64,000 nucleotides of DNA from Rhizobium sullae (GTDB lineage: Bacteria > Pseudomonadota > Alphaproteobacteria > Rhizobiales > Rhizobiaceae), in contig NZ_FWER01000004.1 of NCBI RefSeq assembly GCF_900169785.1, forward strand, positions 310,866 to 374,865. Reading direction: 5' to 3'. A model generated the notes under the pieces. The model worked only from the letters and a program-made list of their open reading frames with translations. It searched no databases and was not told the origin of the DNA. Made by a program: the position numbers and the translations under genes. Of the stretch, positions 8,615 through 18,768 are shown in pieces; positions within the stretch are counted from its first letter, which is position 1; the number at the start of each line of letters is the position of its first letter.

Positions 8615-10618
8615 TCAGCCCTCCAGCCACTTCACCTGCTCGGGCGTAAGCTTGATGTCGAGTGCTGAAAGGCTGTCTTCCAGCTCGGCGATTGTGCGCG
8701 GGCCGATCAGCGGAATGACAGGGAACGGCTGGGCGATGACATAGGCGAGAGCGATATGGATCGGGTTGCGCCCGAGCTCCTTCCCAAGTTCAATCGCGCG
8801 GTCACGGCGCCCGAAGTTGCGCTCGGAATACCAGCAGCGGACGATTTCCTCGTCGTCATGCTTGTCGCGTCCCGCCCGGTCGGTAAAGAAGCCGCGGCCC
8901 TGGCTCGACCATGCGAAGTTCGGAATCTGCTTGTCGTTCAGCCACTTCTTCCAATCATCGTCCGAAGCTGCGACGCATCCGGCCCAGATCGGATCGAGCA
9001 TTTCAGCGAGCGAGAAGTTGTTGGAAAGAGCAGCAGGCGCTTTCTTGCCGTTCTTTGCCGCATAGGCCATCGCCTCGTCCATGCGCTCGCGCGTCCAGTT
9101 CGAGCCGCCGAAAATCCCGCGGATGCGGCCGCGGTTGACTTCCGCATCCATGGCATCGACGAACTCGCCAACCGGAACGCCGGTATTGTCGCGATGCATG
9201 AAGTAAATATCGACGTAGTCCGTCTTCAGCCTGTCGAGCGACTGATCGAGTTGCGTGGCGATCATGTCCGGATAGCAGAGCGGCGAATGCACACCCTTGC
9301 CGATCAGCACGATCTCCTCGCGCGGAATGTTGCGGCTCGTGTGCCAATCGCCGAAGATGCTCTCCGTCTTGCCGCCACCGTAGACATAAGCCGTGTCGAA
9401 GATGTTGCCGCCCGCCTCGTAGAAGCCATCGAGCGTCAGCGAGGCGGCTGCAAAACTCGGGAAGAACTCGAATCCGAGCGTCACGACGGAGGCGGGCTTG
9501 GAAATGCCTGGTATCTGACGCTGTGGAATGCTGTCGCCTCGCCGGACTGTCCCACCCGCAATATTCGCGGTGCGTTTTGATGCCTTTTCGACCCCATATT
9601 CAAGGCCGACCGAGGCACGCCATTGGTCGAGAACGCGGAGGTTGCCGACGGAATCGGTCCAACTCATGCCCGGCGAAGTGAATTCCTTCTCGCCGGCGCG
9701 GATTGCATCTCCAGCCGCGTCGACTTCAAAGGAATAGAGCCAGCGGTCTTCCTTCACCTCGACCGCTTGTTGTTCATTGCCCTTGAATATCTCGATCTTG
9801 CCGACGCCGCCCTTGTGACCTGAGGCAAACCAGAAATCCTTGACCTCGATACGGCCTTCGGAGCCGATGATACGCAGCGTATTGTCCTGCTGCGCCATGA
9901 TCGAGCAGGAGACTTCGGCGATGATGCCGTTCGGAAATTTCAGAACGGCGGAGGCCCATTCGTCGATGCCCGACTGGCCGAGGTGCGCCACGCCGGAAAC
10001 TTTCTGCGGCTCGAGGAAAGGCTTGTCTTCAACCGCTCCGGCGATCAGCCGCGCCATCGAAACCGGATAGCCGCCGACATCCAGAATGCCGCCGCCCGCC
10101 TTGTCATTGGCGAAGAGCCGATGCTCTGGCTTGAAGCTGCCCATGTTGAAGCCGAAACTTGAGCGGATGATCCGCACCGTGCCGATCACACCGCTTTTCA
10201 CCAATTCGACGATCTTCGCCGTCTGGGGATGCACGCGGTACATGAAGCCCTCGCCGGCAAAGACGCCGGCCTTCTTCGCTTCATAGTAGATCGCATCCGC
10301 ATCGAAGGCCGAAAGCGCGATCGGCTTTTCCACCAGCACGTGCTTGCCAGCGCGGATTGCCTTGATCGCCCATTCGGCATGGCCGGTGTGCGGCGTGGCG
10401 ATATAGACGGCATCGATCTCCGGATCGGTCAGCAGCGCATCATAGCCTTTGACGATGCGGGCACCGGGAAAGCCGTCGCCGAGGCCCGGTTTTTCCGGAT
10501 TGCGGCTCGCGATAGCCACCAATTTGCCGGTCCGCGAATGCGCGATGCCGTCTGCGAAGGTGCGGGCGATGGTGCCGGGACCGATGATGCCCCAGCGGAT
10601 CGGTTGCTCTGAACTCAT
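8615..10618 (-). CDS. Gfo/Idh/MocA oxidoreductase fused to an aldo/keto reductase
   Basis: A 667-residue fusion. Residues 1 to about 335 form a Gfo/Idh/MocA oxidoreductase: Rossmann motif GIIGPGTIA and the EKP motif (VLVEKPIA). From about 365 to the end is an aldo/keto reductase with DTAYVYG (catalytic Tyr), a Lys in LIGKGV, a His in YFMHRDN and the late IGPRTIAELEDSL cofactor segment. Both halves use NAD(P)H and carbohydrate substrates, so they may do successive oxidation and reduction of one sugar. AGAGGAA precedes the ATG. It is the last gene of the sugar ABC operon, 42 bp after the ATPase gene, so it probably processes the imported sugar. Confidence 0.9.
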   Translation of the reverse strand: MSSEQPIRWGIIGPGTIARTFADGIAHSRTGKLVAIASRNPEKPGLGDGFPGARIVKGYDALLTDPEIDAVYIATPHTGHAEWAIKAIRAGKHVLVEKPIALSAFDADAIYYEAKKAGVFAGEGFMYRVHPQTAKIVELVKSGVIGTVRIIRSSFGFNMGSFKPEHRLFANDKAGGGILDVGGYPVSMARLIAGAVEDKPFLEPQKVSGVAHLGQSGIDEWASAVLKFPNGIIAEVSCSIMAQQDNTLRIIGSEGRIEVKDFWFASGHKGGVGKIEIFKGNEQQAVEVKEDRWLYSFEVDAAGDAIRAGEKEFTSPGMSWTDSVGNLRVLDQWRASVGLEYGVEKASKRTANIAGGTVRRGDSIPQRQIPGISKPASVVTLGFEFFPSFAAASLTLDGFYEAGGNIFDTAYVYGGGKTESIFGDWHTSRNIPREEIVLIGKGVHSPLCYPDMIATQLDQSLDRLKTDYVDIYFMHRDNTGVPVGEFVDAMDAEVNRGRIRGIFGGSNWTRERMDEAMAYAAKNGKKAPAALSNNFSLAEMLDPIWAGCVAASDDDWKKWLNDKQIPNFAWSSQGRGFFTDRAGRDKHDDEEIVRCWYSERNFGRRDRAIELGKELGRNPIHIALAYVIAQPFPVIPLIGPRTIAELEDSLSALDIKLTPEQVKWLEG

Positions 10619-10660
10619 GGCTATTCCTCTTTCGTATCTTCGTCTTGGGAGCGGATTTCG

Positions 10661-11746
10661 TCAGCGCAAGCGATTGCCTGCGCTGTCGAACAGGAAGGTG
10701 CGCTTTGCGGAAACTGCGACGGTAAGCGTGTCGCGATCGGCGGCAGAGCGGGATTCCGGACGTTCGATGATGAGCGGCTGGCCGCCCGCAGCGGTCGCAT
10801 AGACATAGCTGGTATTGCCCAGGTGCTCGGCAACGTCGACCGCGACGGTCAGGTCGGCATCGCCGCTGCCCTGGTCGGCAAAATGCTCGGGCCGCACGCC
10901 GAGGGTAACCTGCGCGCCCTTTTCGGCAACCGCCGAAACCGGCAGCGTCAGTCGGACATTCCTGTCCCCGGTCACGGCAACGGTTGCGTTCGAGGCGTCT
11001 CTTTCAACAACTTCCGCCGCCAGAAAATTCATCTTCGGCGAACCGACGAAACCGGCAACGAACTGGTTAGCAGGATCGTCGTAGAGGTCGAGCGGCGCAC
11101 CGATCTGCTCGATCTTGCCGGCACGCAGCACGACGATCTTGTCAGCAAGCGTCATCGCCTCCGTCTGGTCGTGGGTCACATAGATCATCGTCGTGCCGAG
11201 CTGCTTGTGCAGCCGCGAGATTTCCACCCTCATCTGCACGCGCAGTTCTGCGTCAAGGTTCGACAGCGGTTCGTCGAAGAGGAAGACCTCCGGCTCGCGA
11301 ACAATAGCGCGCCCGATCGCAACACGCTGGCGCTGGCCGCCGGAGAGTTGCTTCGGACGGCGTTCCATCAATTCCTTGATCTGCAGGATCTCGGCGGCGT
11401 GGCGCACCCGTTTCTCGGTATCCGCCTTCGGGTTGCCATTCATACGCAGGCCGAAAGAGAGGTTATCCGCGACCGTCATATGCGGGTAGAGCGCATAGGA
11501 CTGGAAGACCATGGCAATGCCGCGATCGGCAGGTTCGACATTGTTGACGACCCTACCACCGATCGTGATCTCGCCAGCTGAGATATCTTCAAGACCGGCG
11601 ATCATCCGCAGCAGCGTTGATTTCCCGCAGCCTGAAGGGCCGACGAAGACGACGAACTCGCCGTCCTTCACGTCGAGATTGGCGCCGTGGATCACGTCGA
11701 AGACACCAAAGCGTTTGACAACATTCCTGAGTGAAAGCTCTGCCAT
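10661..11746 (-). CDS. Sugar ABC transporter ATP-binding protein (MalK/UgpC type)
   Basis: A 361-residue CUT1 ATPase with Walker [10 protein letters not shown], signature LSGGQRQR, Walker [16 protein letters not shown] and a switch His in [14 protein letters not shown], followed by a C-terminal TOBE/regulatory domain from about 240. GGGGAGG precedes the ATG, 13 bp after the permease gene. It energises the permeases encoded at 11760-13459. Confidence 0.94.
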   Translation of the reverse strand: MAELSLRNVVKRFGVFDVIHGANLDVKDGEFVVFVGPSGCGKSTLLRMIAGLEDISAGEITIGGRVVNNVEPADRGIAMVFQSYALYPHMTVADNLSFGLRMNGNPKADTEKRVRHAAEILQIKELMERRPKQLSGGQRQRVAIGRAIVREPEVFLFDEPLSNLDAELRVQMRVEISRLHKQLGTTMIYVTHDQTEAMTLADKIVVLRAGKIEQIGAPLDLYDDPANQFVAGFVGSPKMNFLAAEVVERDASNATVAVTGDRNVRLTLPVSAVAEKGAQVTLGVRPEHFADQGSGDADLTVAVDVAEHLGNTSYVYATAAGGQPLIIERPESRSAADRDTLTVAVSAKRTFLFDSAGNRLR

Positions 11747-11759
11747 TCGGCCTCCCCTG

Positions 11760-12602
11760 TTATTTGATTGCGCCGGCCGCGATGCCGGCGATGAAATGAC
11801 GCTGTAACAGCACGAAAACGACGAGGATCGGTGCGGTCAGCAGCATCGCGCCCGCCATGATGCCGCCCCAGGAAACCTTGGTGAGGCCGATCAGCGTTCC
11901 GAGCGCCACCGGCGCTGTCATCATGCCCGGCCGGGAGTTGATGAGCAGCGGCCAGAGATAATTGTTCCACGAGTGGAGGAAGAGAATGATCGACAGCGCC
12001 GCCATCGTCGGCCGGGCAAGCGGCAAGGCGATGCGCAGGAATATCTGCCATTCTTTGACGCCCTCGACGCGGGCGGCGTCGAAAAGCTCGTTCGGCATCA
12101 TCGAGAAGGACTGGCGCATGAAGAGCACGCCCAGCGAATTGAAGAGAGGCGGGACGATGAGTGCCACCCAGGTGTTCGCCAGCTTGAATTCGCGCGCCAC
12201 CATGATGAATTGCGGGATCACGACAACGGCGAAAGGCAAGGTGATCGTGCCAAGAATGATGGCTGTGACCACGGAGCGGCCGATGAACCTATAGCGCGCA
12301 AGCGCCCAGCCGGCCATCGATGTCAGCATCACCGACAGGATGGTATAGATGATCGCGACGGTGATCGAGATGAACATCGCCCTCAGAAAATTTGTATCGG
12401 CCTGCAGGTTCCTGAAATTCTCGACAAAGTTTGTTGACGGCCACAGCACGATGTCCGGGCTGAAGATGCCGTTGTCGGGCATGGTCGAGAAGACGAACAT
12501 CATCCAGAGTGGAAAGAGCCAGATGACGGCAAGCGGCGTCAGAGCGGCATGCAGCGCGATCTTGCGTATCAAGAGAGATTGCGACTTGGACCTCGACCTC
12601 AT
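11760..12602 (-). CDS. Sugar ABC transporter permease (MalG type)
   Basis: A 280-residue CUT1 permease with six predicted membrane helices and the EAA loop [20 protein letters not shown]. The ATG at 12602 follows GGGAGG and overlaps the stop of the partner permease (ATGA); a GTG 21 nt upstream is less likely. It forms the channel with the product of 12599-13459. Confidence 0.93.
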   Translation of the reverse strand: MRSRSKSQSLLIRKIALHAALTPLAVIWLFPLWMMFVFSTMPDNGIFSPDIVLWPSTNFVENFRNLQADTNFLRAMFISITVAIIYTILSVMLTSMAGWALARYRFIGRSVVTAIILGTITLPFAVVVIPQFIMVAREFKLANTWVALIVPPLFNSLGVLFMRQSFSMMPNELFDAARVEGVKEWQIFLRIALPLARPTMAALSIILFLHSWNNYLWPLLINSRPGMMTAPVALGTLIGLTKVSWGGIMAGAMLLTAPILVVFVLLQRHFIAGIAAGAIK

Positions 12603-13459
12603 TTTGGCTCCCTCCCGACCCACAGATTAAACAGCGAAATTGCAATCGCCAGCGCGGCTATCGTGTAGGCGATCGCCGATGCGTATCCGAAATTCAGTGA
12701 TGTGAAGCCCTGCCGGTAAAGAAGCAGGCCGAGCGTTTCCGTGCCGCCGCCCGGGCCACCGCGATTCGTGATGAGGAACGGTTCGGTGAAAAGCTGCATC
12801 GTGCCGATCACCGACAGCACCACGCAAAAGAGGATGATCGGCTTCAGGAGCGGCAGGGTGATGTGGAAGAACTGCTGTACCTTGCTGACGCGATCGAGCG
12901 TCGCGGCCTCGTAGACATCGTCAGGGATCGACTGCAGGCCGGCCAAAATGATGATCGCGTTGTAGCCCGCCCAGCGCCAGGTGACAGCGATAATGACGAG
13001 GGCCATTGCCGCATTCGCATTGTCAAACCAGGAAACCGGAGCAATGCCGACCGAACCGATCAGCTTGTTGACGATACCGAAATCGATGCTGAACATCAGC
13101 CGGAAGACGGCGGCATAGGCGACCTCGCCGACGACGACGGGCGCAAAGAAGGCGAAGCGGAAAAGAGGCCGCGCTTTCAGCAGCGGCGAATTCAAAAGTA
13201 CCGCCATGACGGTTGCAAGCGCAATCATCACCGGCACCTGGATGACCAGGATGATCAGCGTATTGTAGAGCGCATTATAGAAAGCCGGATCGCCGAAGAG
13301 GCGTCCCCAATTGGCCTGAAAGCTGTATTTCCAGGGATTGATGCGGGTGTTCTGGAACGAGATCAGGAACGAATTGATAATCGGCCAAAGCCAGAAGGTG
13401 GCGAAGACCAGAAGATAGGGCGCAAGGAACAGATAGGCGCTCCGGGTCCTGAATGGCAT
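12599..13459 (-). CDS. Sugar ABC transporter permease (MalF type)
   Basis: A 286-residue CUT1 permease beginning FRTRSAYLFLAPYLLVFATF. The EAA loop is ATLDRVSKVQQFFHITLPLLKP and the FLITNRGGPGGGTETL segment follows. GGAGG precedes the ATG at 13459. A strong hairpin at 13505 separates it from the binding-protein gene, which probably lowers its expression relative to that gene. Confidence 0.93.
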   Translation of the reverse strand: MPFRTRSAYLFLAPYLLVFATFWLWPIINSFLISFQNTRINPWKYSFQANWGRLFGDPAFYNALYNTLIILVIQVPVMIALATVMAVLLNSPLLKARPLFRFAFFAPVVVGEVAYAAVFRLMFSIDFGIVNKLIGSVGIAPVSWFDNANAAMALVIIAVTWRWAGYNAIIILAGLQSIPDDVYEAATLDRVSKVQQFFHITLPLLKPIILFCVVLSVIGTMQLFTEPFLITNRGGPGGGTETLGLLLYRQGFTSLNFGYASAIAYTIAALAIAISLFNLWVGREPK

Positions 13460-13504
13460 TTATATCCTCCTCACAAGCGAAACGAGCCACCTTGAAGGTG
13501 AACG

Positions 13505-13527
13505 CCGGGCGCGCATCAGGCGCCCGG
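13505..13527 (-). other. Intercistronic stem-loop after sugar binding-protein gene
   Basis: A perfect 8-bp stem CCGGGCGC/GCGCCCGG with a 7-nt loop, in the 76-bp gap between the binding-protein and permease genes. It has no T-run, so it is more likely an mRNA-stabilising or partly terminating element than a true operon end. Confidence 0.65.
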
Positions 13528-13535
13528 CCGGTTGC

Positions 13536-14810
13536 TCATTCTGCGATCGGAAGGCCAGTCGCCGAGGCGATCTGGTTGGCCGCGTCGTCAAGGGCCGCTT
13601 TGGCGTCCGGATAGCCGCCGGCGAAATACTTCGTCTGCGCCGCCTTGTAGATCGCATCCGCATCGCTCTGGAACGCCGTCCCGCGGCTCGGTACGATCTT
13701 CGGCAGCGTCGAAAGGATGTCCGCCCAGACCTTCTGCCCGCCCCAGTAAGGCAGCGGCTCGTTGACAAAAGGATCCTGTACGGCTGACAACAGCGAAGGG
13801 ACGAGGCCGAAGGACTTCAGCATCGTGACCTGGCCTTCATTGGTAGCCAGCGCATAGTTCAGATAGGCCCAGGCCGCTTCCTTGTTTTCGGAATTGGCGT
13901 TGATGGCCAGCGACGAACCGCCGAGATTGGCGGCATGCGGGCCGTCAGCCGTGAGGCTAGGCATCATGTAGATGCCCCATTTGCCGGAAAGATCCGGCGA
14001 GCCGGAGCGTATCGTGCCTTCGTACCAGCCGCCATACATCTGGCTTGCGACCTTGCCCGCGGTATTGGCCTGGATTTTCTGGTCCCAGATGGCGGCCGTC
14101 AGCGTTCCGGCGTCCTTCATCTGCTTGACCTTTTCGAGGCTCGCGACGCAGGCCGGCTTGTTGATGGTGATCGTTTGGCCGTCGGTAGCGAAATAGCCGC
14201 AGCCCTGCTCGTTGGCGATCATCCGGAACCATTCGCTGTCGCCGTTGAAATCGGCCTGCGCCATGACGACGCCGGGATTGGCTTCGGAAATCTTCTTGCC
14301 GGCAGCGATAAAATCGTCCCAGTTCTTGATCGTCGCCGGATCGACGCCGGCCTTTTCATAGAAGTCACGGCGGTAGAAGACGGCAACCGGACCGGAATCC
14401 CACGGCATCGCATAGGCGGCATCACCGACCTCTAGCTCGGTGCGCTTGAAGTCAGGAAATTTCGCTTGGATTTCCGCCGTATAACCGAGTTCGTTCAGAT
14501 TGGCGAAGCAGTCCGGGAAGCGGTTCCAGAAGATTTCCGCCTCAAAATTCTCGATCGTCACGATGTCCGGCAGACCGTCGCCGCCGGCGGCGCAACCGGC
14601 AAGTGTCTTATCGAAGACTTGGCTGTTCCCGAGGTCTTCCACCGTGACCTTGATATCTGGATATTGCTTGTTGAAGCCTTCGAGCGTGGATTTCAGCGCC
14701 GATGCTGCGACGTTCCAGCTCCAGATGGTGAGATTGCCCGACTGCGCGAATGCGGAACCGGAAGCCAGCAGCGCGACCGCAGCGGTCGCACCGATAAGTT
14801 TGAAGCGCAT
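13536..14810 (-). CDS. Sugar ABC transporter substrate-binding protein
   Basis: A 424-residue periplasmic binding protein of the CUT1 (SBP family 1) type. The signal peptide is MRFKLIGATAAVALLASGSAFA, followed by SGNLTIWSWN and family segments such as AMPWDSGPVAVFYRRDFY. GGGAGG lies before the ATG. It is the first gene of the five-gene operon 14810-8615, divergent from the AraC regulator. The substrate cannot be read from the sequence; a MelR-like regulator suggests a galactoside or other oligosaccharide, as a weak inference. Confidence 0.92.
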   Translation of the reverse strand: MRFKLIGATAAVALLASGSAFAQSGNLTIWSWNVAASALKSTLEGFNKQYPDIKVTVEDLGNSQVFDKTLAGCAAGGDGLPDIVTIENFEAEIFWNRFPDCFANLNELGYTAEIQAKFPDFKRTELEVGDAAYAMPWDSGPVAVFYRRDFYEKAGVDPATIKNWDDFIAAGKKISEANPGVVMAQADFNGDSEWFRMIANEQGCGYFATDGQTITINKPACVASLEKVKQMKDAGTLTAAIWDQKIQANTAGKVASQMYGGWYEGTIRSGSPDLSGKWGIYMMPSLTADGPHAANLGGSSLAINANSENKEAAWAYLNYALATNEGQVTMLKSFGLVPSLLSAVQDPFVNEPLPYWGGQKVWADILSTLPKIVPSRGTAFQSDADAIYKAAQTKYFAGGYPDAKAALDDAANQIASATGLPIAE

Positions 14811-14896
14811 TGAAAATCCTCCCTTTTCAATTGCCGTCCTTTAGCGAACGTGGCTAAGTTATATGCAAGGGAGCCCCTGTCTCCTAAAAAGGGAAT

Positions 14897-15808
14897 ATGA
14901 ATTTGGCGGAAAGTAAGGTTGCCAGAAGAGCCATCTATCAACCGGGTGCGAGCAGTATCGAGGGCCTGCCGACAACGCTGCAGATGTTCCACGCCCATCC
15001 GCCGGTCATGGTCATGCCGCACTGGCACGCGCAGGTGGAAGTGAACTACATCATGCGCGGAATCGTGCATTACCGCATGAACGACCACGAAATGACGCTC
15101 AGGGCCGGCGACATGTGCCTCTTCTGGGGCGGCCAGCCGCATCAGATGGATGAATCCTCCGACGATTCGCTCTATGCGGGAGCCCATCTGCCGCTTGTCT
15201 ATTTCTTCCGTCTTCGCCTGCCTGCCGAAATCTCCAGCAGGCTGATGAAGGGCTCGACGCTGCTGACGTCCGCCACCGACGCCGCAGACAAAGAGAACTT
15301 CTCCCGCTGGTCCCGCTACGCCAACTCTGGCAATCCAGCAAAAGCGCAACATGCTGTCGACGAGTTGCTGCTCCGCATCGAGCGCATCGCATTCGAACCC
15401 TATTCGATGACGGCTGTCGGCTACGGTGGAACGGAGGCCGAACAGCCCCATGCGCAATCATCGCGCAGCATAGTCAGGATGTGCGATTTCATCGCCGCCA
15501 ATTTCATGGAGGACATCGACACCGTCGATATCGCCCGTGCTGCGGATCTGCATCCGAAATACGCAATGAACGTCTTCAAGAAATCGACCGGGATGACGCT
15601 CAGCAAATACCTCAATCTGCTGCGCCTTTCACGCGCCCAGGCGTTGCTGATGGCCGACGACGCGAATGTCCTTCAGGTGGCGATGGACAGCGGTTTCGGC
15701 TCCATCAGCGCCTTCAACAAATCCTTCCGCCACATCGCAGGCATGTCACCGTCTGACTTCCGAAGAGACATCCGCCTGGCAACGTGCGGCAACACAGTGG
15801 CAAACTAA
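14897..15808 (+). CDS. AraC-family transcriptional regulator with N-terminal cupin
   Basis: A 303-residue regulator: an N-terminal cupin sensor (MPHWHAQVEVNYI, then LRAGDMCLFWGGQPHQ) like that of MelR, and a C-terminal double helix-turn-helix of the AraC type (DTVDIARAADLHPKYAMNVF and VLQVAMDSGFGSISAFNKSF). It is divergent from the sugar operon with an 86-bp shared upstream region, so it most likely activates that operon in response to the imported sugar. Confidence 0.9.
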   Translation: MNLAESKVARRAIYQPGASSIEGLPTTLQMFHAHPPVMVMPHWHAQVEVNYIMRGIVHYRMNDHEMTLRAGDMCLFWGGQPHQMDESSDDSLYAGAHLPLVYFFRLRLPAEISSRLMKGSTLLTSATDAADKENFSRWSRYANSGNPAKAQHAVDELLLRIERIAFEPYSMTAVGYGGTEAEQPHAQSSRSIVRMCDFIAANFMEDIDTVDIARAADLHPKYAMNVFKKSTGMTLSKYLNLLRLSRAQALLMADDANVLQVAMDSGFGSISAFNKSFRHIAGMSPSDFRRDIRLATCGNTVAN

Positions 15809-16161
15809 GCGTCCGGTGTCGTCCACCACATTGCCATTTCCGGGATCGTATTCCCACTCAACAAAAGGCCCGCTGATTACCGAGCGTTGATGCCGTCCTG
15901 CGACGGATTCGCAGTTCTAACAACAGCAAGGTTATACCAACGCGCGCTAATCAAAACCGGTGCGCCCAATCCAGCAGTTGCGCCGGGCCGTTGCGGCTGA
16001 CGCTGGGATGCCGACGCACGCCCCGCCTTTCCTGCTTCAGGGGCTTCGCCGGTACGAAACCGACCGGTCAAGGCTGGTGCGCAGCACCACCGCAAAACGG
16101 CGTGGTCTTGAGGGGGCGGATTCGTACCGGCCCAATCCAGCACTGTGCTCCGTCGGTTGAT
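15809..16161. other. Gene-free spacer with an inverted repeat
   Basis: No credible gene in 353 bp. It holds an 11-bp perfect inverted repeat, GCCGGTACGAA (16048-16058) and TTCGTACCGGC (16121-16131), enclosing a hairpin TGGTGC-gca-GCACCA (16075-16089). CCCAATCCAGCA occurs twice, at 15965 and 16131. It may be a small palindromic element between convergent genes; no identity is claimed. Confidence 0.5.
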
Positions 16162-17208
16162 TCAACTGAGCTTGTTCCTGTGCGCCTCGACTGAAAGGCA
16201 CAGAAGTTCGAACAGGACCTGCGCCGCAATCTGGGCCGTATTGGTTGTCGGATCGTATTGCGGAGCGACTTCAACAACGTCGCCACCGATAATATTCAAT
16301 CCCGATAGACCGCGCAGGATCGCGAGCGCCTGTGCCGAGCTCAAACCACCCACTTCCGGCGTGCCAGTGCCCGGCGCAAATGCCGGATCGAGGGCATCGA
16401 CGTCGAAGCTGACATAGGTGGGGCCTTCGCCGACAACCTCACGGATTTTTCTGGTAACACCGCGAATGCCGAGTGCTTCGACTTCCTCGGCATGAATGAC
16501 GGTCATTCCGGCGGCGTAGGAGAATTCCCACAGATATTCCGAATTGCCTCGAATGCCGATCTGGATGCTTCGGCGGGGGTCGAGCACGCCATCAAGGACG
16601 GCCTGCCGAAAGGGTCCCCCATGATGAAATTTGCAGCCCTCAAAAGATCCGCTGGTATCGCAATGAGCATCGATATGGATCATTCCGACAGGCTGGTCTC
16701 GGCCAATGGCTCGAAGAAGCGGCAAGCCGATCGAATGATCACCGCCAACGGAAAGAGGGATGACACCGGCCGCGACGATGCCCCGGACGAAATTCTCGAT
16801 ATCCTCGTGCGACTGCGCAAGGTCGAACCGGCTGCGGAAGGGTACATCGCCCACATCCGCCACCCGGACATGAGCCGTCGGTACAGCTCGAAGGACATGC
16901 TCGTAAGGGCCGACACGATCGACATTGCGAACGGCGCGGGGACCAAAGCGCGCACCGGAGCGGTTTGTCACTCCGAGATCCATCGGTATCCCGAGGAGCG
17001 CTACGTCAACATCTCGGAAGTCGGGGGCAGCATTCGGATAGTAAGGCGCTTTCAGCAGGGTTGGAACGCCGCAATAAGGTGCTTGGCGATTATCCCCGTC
17101 ACCAAATACAAGCTCACCGATTTTGCGGAACTCAGGATCGAAAATATCTCCGCCGGAGGCATTGCCATAGCGGGCCCGCAACTGGTCCAGACTCAAAATA
17201 TCCGGCAT
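16162..17208 (-). CDS. Ureohydrolase (agmatinase/guanidinobutyrase family)
   Basis: A 348-residue arginase-superfamily enzyme that hydrolyses a guanidino group to an amine and urea. All Mn-binding motifs are visible: GGDHS, DAHCDT and DVDALDPAFAPG. The N-terminal extension and the length fit agmatinase, guanidinobutyrase or guanidinopropionase. AGAGGA precedes the ATG. It is the last gene of the operon starting at 22711, after an aminotransferase, a GGT-like enzyme and succinate-semialdehyde dehydrogenase. That context favours 4-guanidinobutyrate, giving GABA, over agmatine, but sequence alone does not decide this. Confidence 0.88.
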   Translation of the reverse strand: MPDILSLDQLRARYGNASGGDIFDPEFRKIGELVFGDGDNRQAPYCGVPTLLKAPYYPNAAPDFRDVDVALLGIPMDLGVTNRSGARFGPRAVRNVDRVGPYEHVLRAVPTAHVRVADVGDVPFRSRFDLAQSHEDIENFVRGIVAAGVIPLSVGGDHSIGLPLLRAIGRDQPVGMIHIDAHCDTSGSFEGCKFHHGGPFRQAVLDGVLDPRRSIQIGIRGNSEYLWEFSYAAGMTVIHAEEVEALGIRGVTRKIREVVGEGPTYVSFDVDALDPAFAPGTGTPEVGGLSSAQALAILRGLSGLNIIGGDVVEVAPQYDPTTNTAQIAAQVLFELLCLSVEAHRNKLS

Positions 17209-17313
17209 TTTTATCGTCCTCTTCTGCCTTTAATCCTAAACACTGATCTGTGACCCGTGGTCAGCGGCTGCAGATCGCGATTGTCGGCCGTCGCCGCTTC
17301 ATCTTCGGAGCAT

Positions 17314-18747
17314 TCATGCCGCCTGTGTCACAAGCTTCGTGTTGAGATAGTTTTCCATCGCTTCGGTCCCGCCCTCGGAGCCATAGCCGGAATCCTTGAC
17401 GCCTCCGAACGGCAACTCGGGAAGAGCAAGCCCATGATGGTTGATCGACAGCATTCCGCTCTCAACATCCTGCGAGAGCGCCAAACTCGTCTTTCCGGAG
17501 GTGGTATAGGCGTAGGCAGCCAGACCATAGGGCAGCCGGTTTGCCTCCCTGACCACCGCCTCGTAGCTGGAGAACGGACTGACGATCGCGATAGGACCAA
17601 AAGGCTCCTCGTTCTGCACCCGCGCATCGAGCGGCACGTCCGTAAGAACCGTAGGCTTGAAAAAGTTGCCACGATTGCCGATCCGTTCGCCGCCGGTCGC
17701 AATCCTGCCGCCTCGGGAGACGGCATCGCTCGTCAAATCGATCATTGCCTCGACGCGCCGCGCGTTCGCCAGCGGGCCCATTGTGACGCCGGCGTCCAAT
17801 CCGTTCCCCACGTTGATCGCTTCCGCAGCTTTGACCAAACCGTCGACGAACCTGGAATAGATGCTCTCCTCGATCAGGAAGCGGGTCGGCGCCACACAGA
17901 CCTGCCCGGCATTTCGGAACTTTGCGCCGGCCAATATCCTAACCGCCAGGTCGACATCGGCATCGTCGAATACGATGGCCGGCGCGTGCCCGCCAAGCTC
18001 CATCGTCACGCGTTTCATATGGGTTCCGGCAAGGCCAGCAAGCTGCTTGCCGACCGCTGTCGAACCCGTGAACGAAACCTTGCGGATAACCGGATGCGGG
18101 ATGAGATGGCTGGAAACCTCGGCGGGGATGCCATAGACGAGATTGAGAGCGCCGGCCGGCAGACCTGCATCAGCGAAAGCGCGCACGAGTTCCGCGCAGC
18201 TCGCCGGCGTCTCCTCAGGACCTTTCAGGACAATCGAGCATCCTGCGGCGAGAGCGGCCGCCACCTTGCGGACGGCCTGATTCAGCGGAAAGTTCCAGGG
18301 ACTGAAGGCAGCCACGGGCCCAACAGGCTCCTTGACGACGAGCTGGCGGACATTCAGGGACCTCGAAGGGATGAGACGACCGTAGGCGCGCCTTCCTTCT
18401 TCCGCGAACCAGTCGATGATGTCGGCCGCACCGGCCGTTTCCATGCGCGATTCCGCAAGCGGTTTGCCCTGCTCCATTGTCATGATCCTGGCAATCATGT
18501 CGGCGCGATCGCACAAGTTCTGTGCCGCCTGGTGAAGGATCTTTGCCCGGTCAAAGGCGCTGGTCCTGCGCCAGACGTCGAAGCCGGACGCAGCTGCCGA
18601 CAAGGCATCGTCGAGATCCTCCGGGCCGGCATTGGCAACCAGGCCTATGACTTCCTCGGAAGCCGGATTAACCACCGGTAGCCCTTCTCTCGAGCCTTCG
18701 CGCCAGGTTCCGTTGATGTAGAGCCGGGTATTCGGGTACTCAGACAT
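17314..18747 (-). CDS. gabD: Succinate-semialdehyde dehydrogenase (NAD(P)+)
   Basis: A 477-residue aldehyde dehydrogenase that most resembles GabD, oxidising succinate semialdehyde to succinate. It has [12 protein letters not shown], the cofactor motif [11 protein letters not shown], the glutamate in MELGGHAP and the catalytic Cys in [12 protein letters not shown]. The ATG at 18747 has GGGAAAG before it; a TTG four codons upstream is less likely. In this operon it would complete the route amine or GABA, aminotransferase, semialdehyde, succinate. A related semialdehyde is possible. Confidence 0.88.
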   Translation of the reverse strand: MSEYPNTRLYINGTWREGSREGLPVVNPASEEVIGLVANAGPEDLDDALSAAASGFDVWRRTSAFDRAKILHQAAQNLCDRADMIARIMTMEQGKPLAESRMETAGAADIIDWFAEEGRRAYGRLIPSRSLNVRQLVVKEPVGPVAAFSPWNFPLNQAVRKVAAALAAGCSIVLKGPEETPASCAELVRAFADAGLPAGALNLVYGIPAEVSSHLIPHPVIRKVSFTGSTAVGKQLAGLAGTHMKRVTMELGGHAPAIVFDDADVDLAVRILAGAKFRNAGQVCVAPTRFLIEESIYSRFVDGLVKAAEAINVGNGLDAGVTMGPLANARRVEAMIDLTSDAVSRGGRIATGGERIGNRGNFFKPTVLTDVPLDARVQNEEPFGPIAIVSPFSSYEAVVREANRLPYGLAAYAYTTSGKTSLALSQDVESGMLSINHHGLALPELPFGGVKDSGYGSEGGTEAMENYLNTKLVTQAA

Positions 18748-18768
18748 TCGCTTTCCCAATCATTGACA

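Noticed and set aside
17257..18681. 474-codon rightward open frame opposite the semialdehyde dehydrogenase gene
   Set aside because: It is the antisense shadow of a well-supported gene in high-GC DNA; its translation is Arg/His-rich and without recognisable motifs. The same applies to the long frames at 732-1613, 5790-7049, 20129-21775 and 39094-40149.
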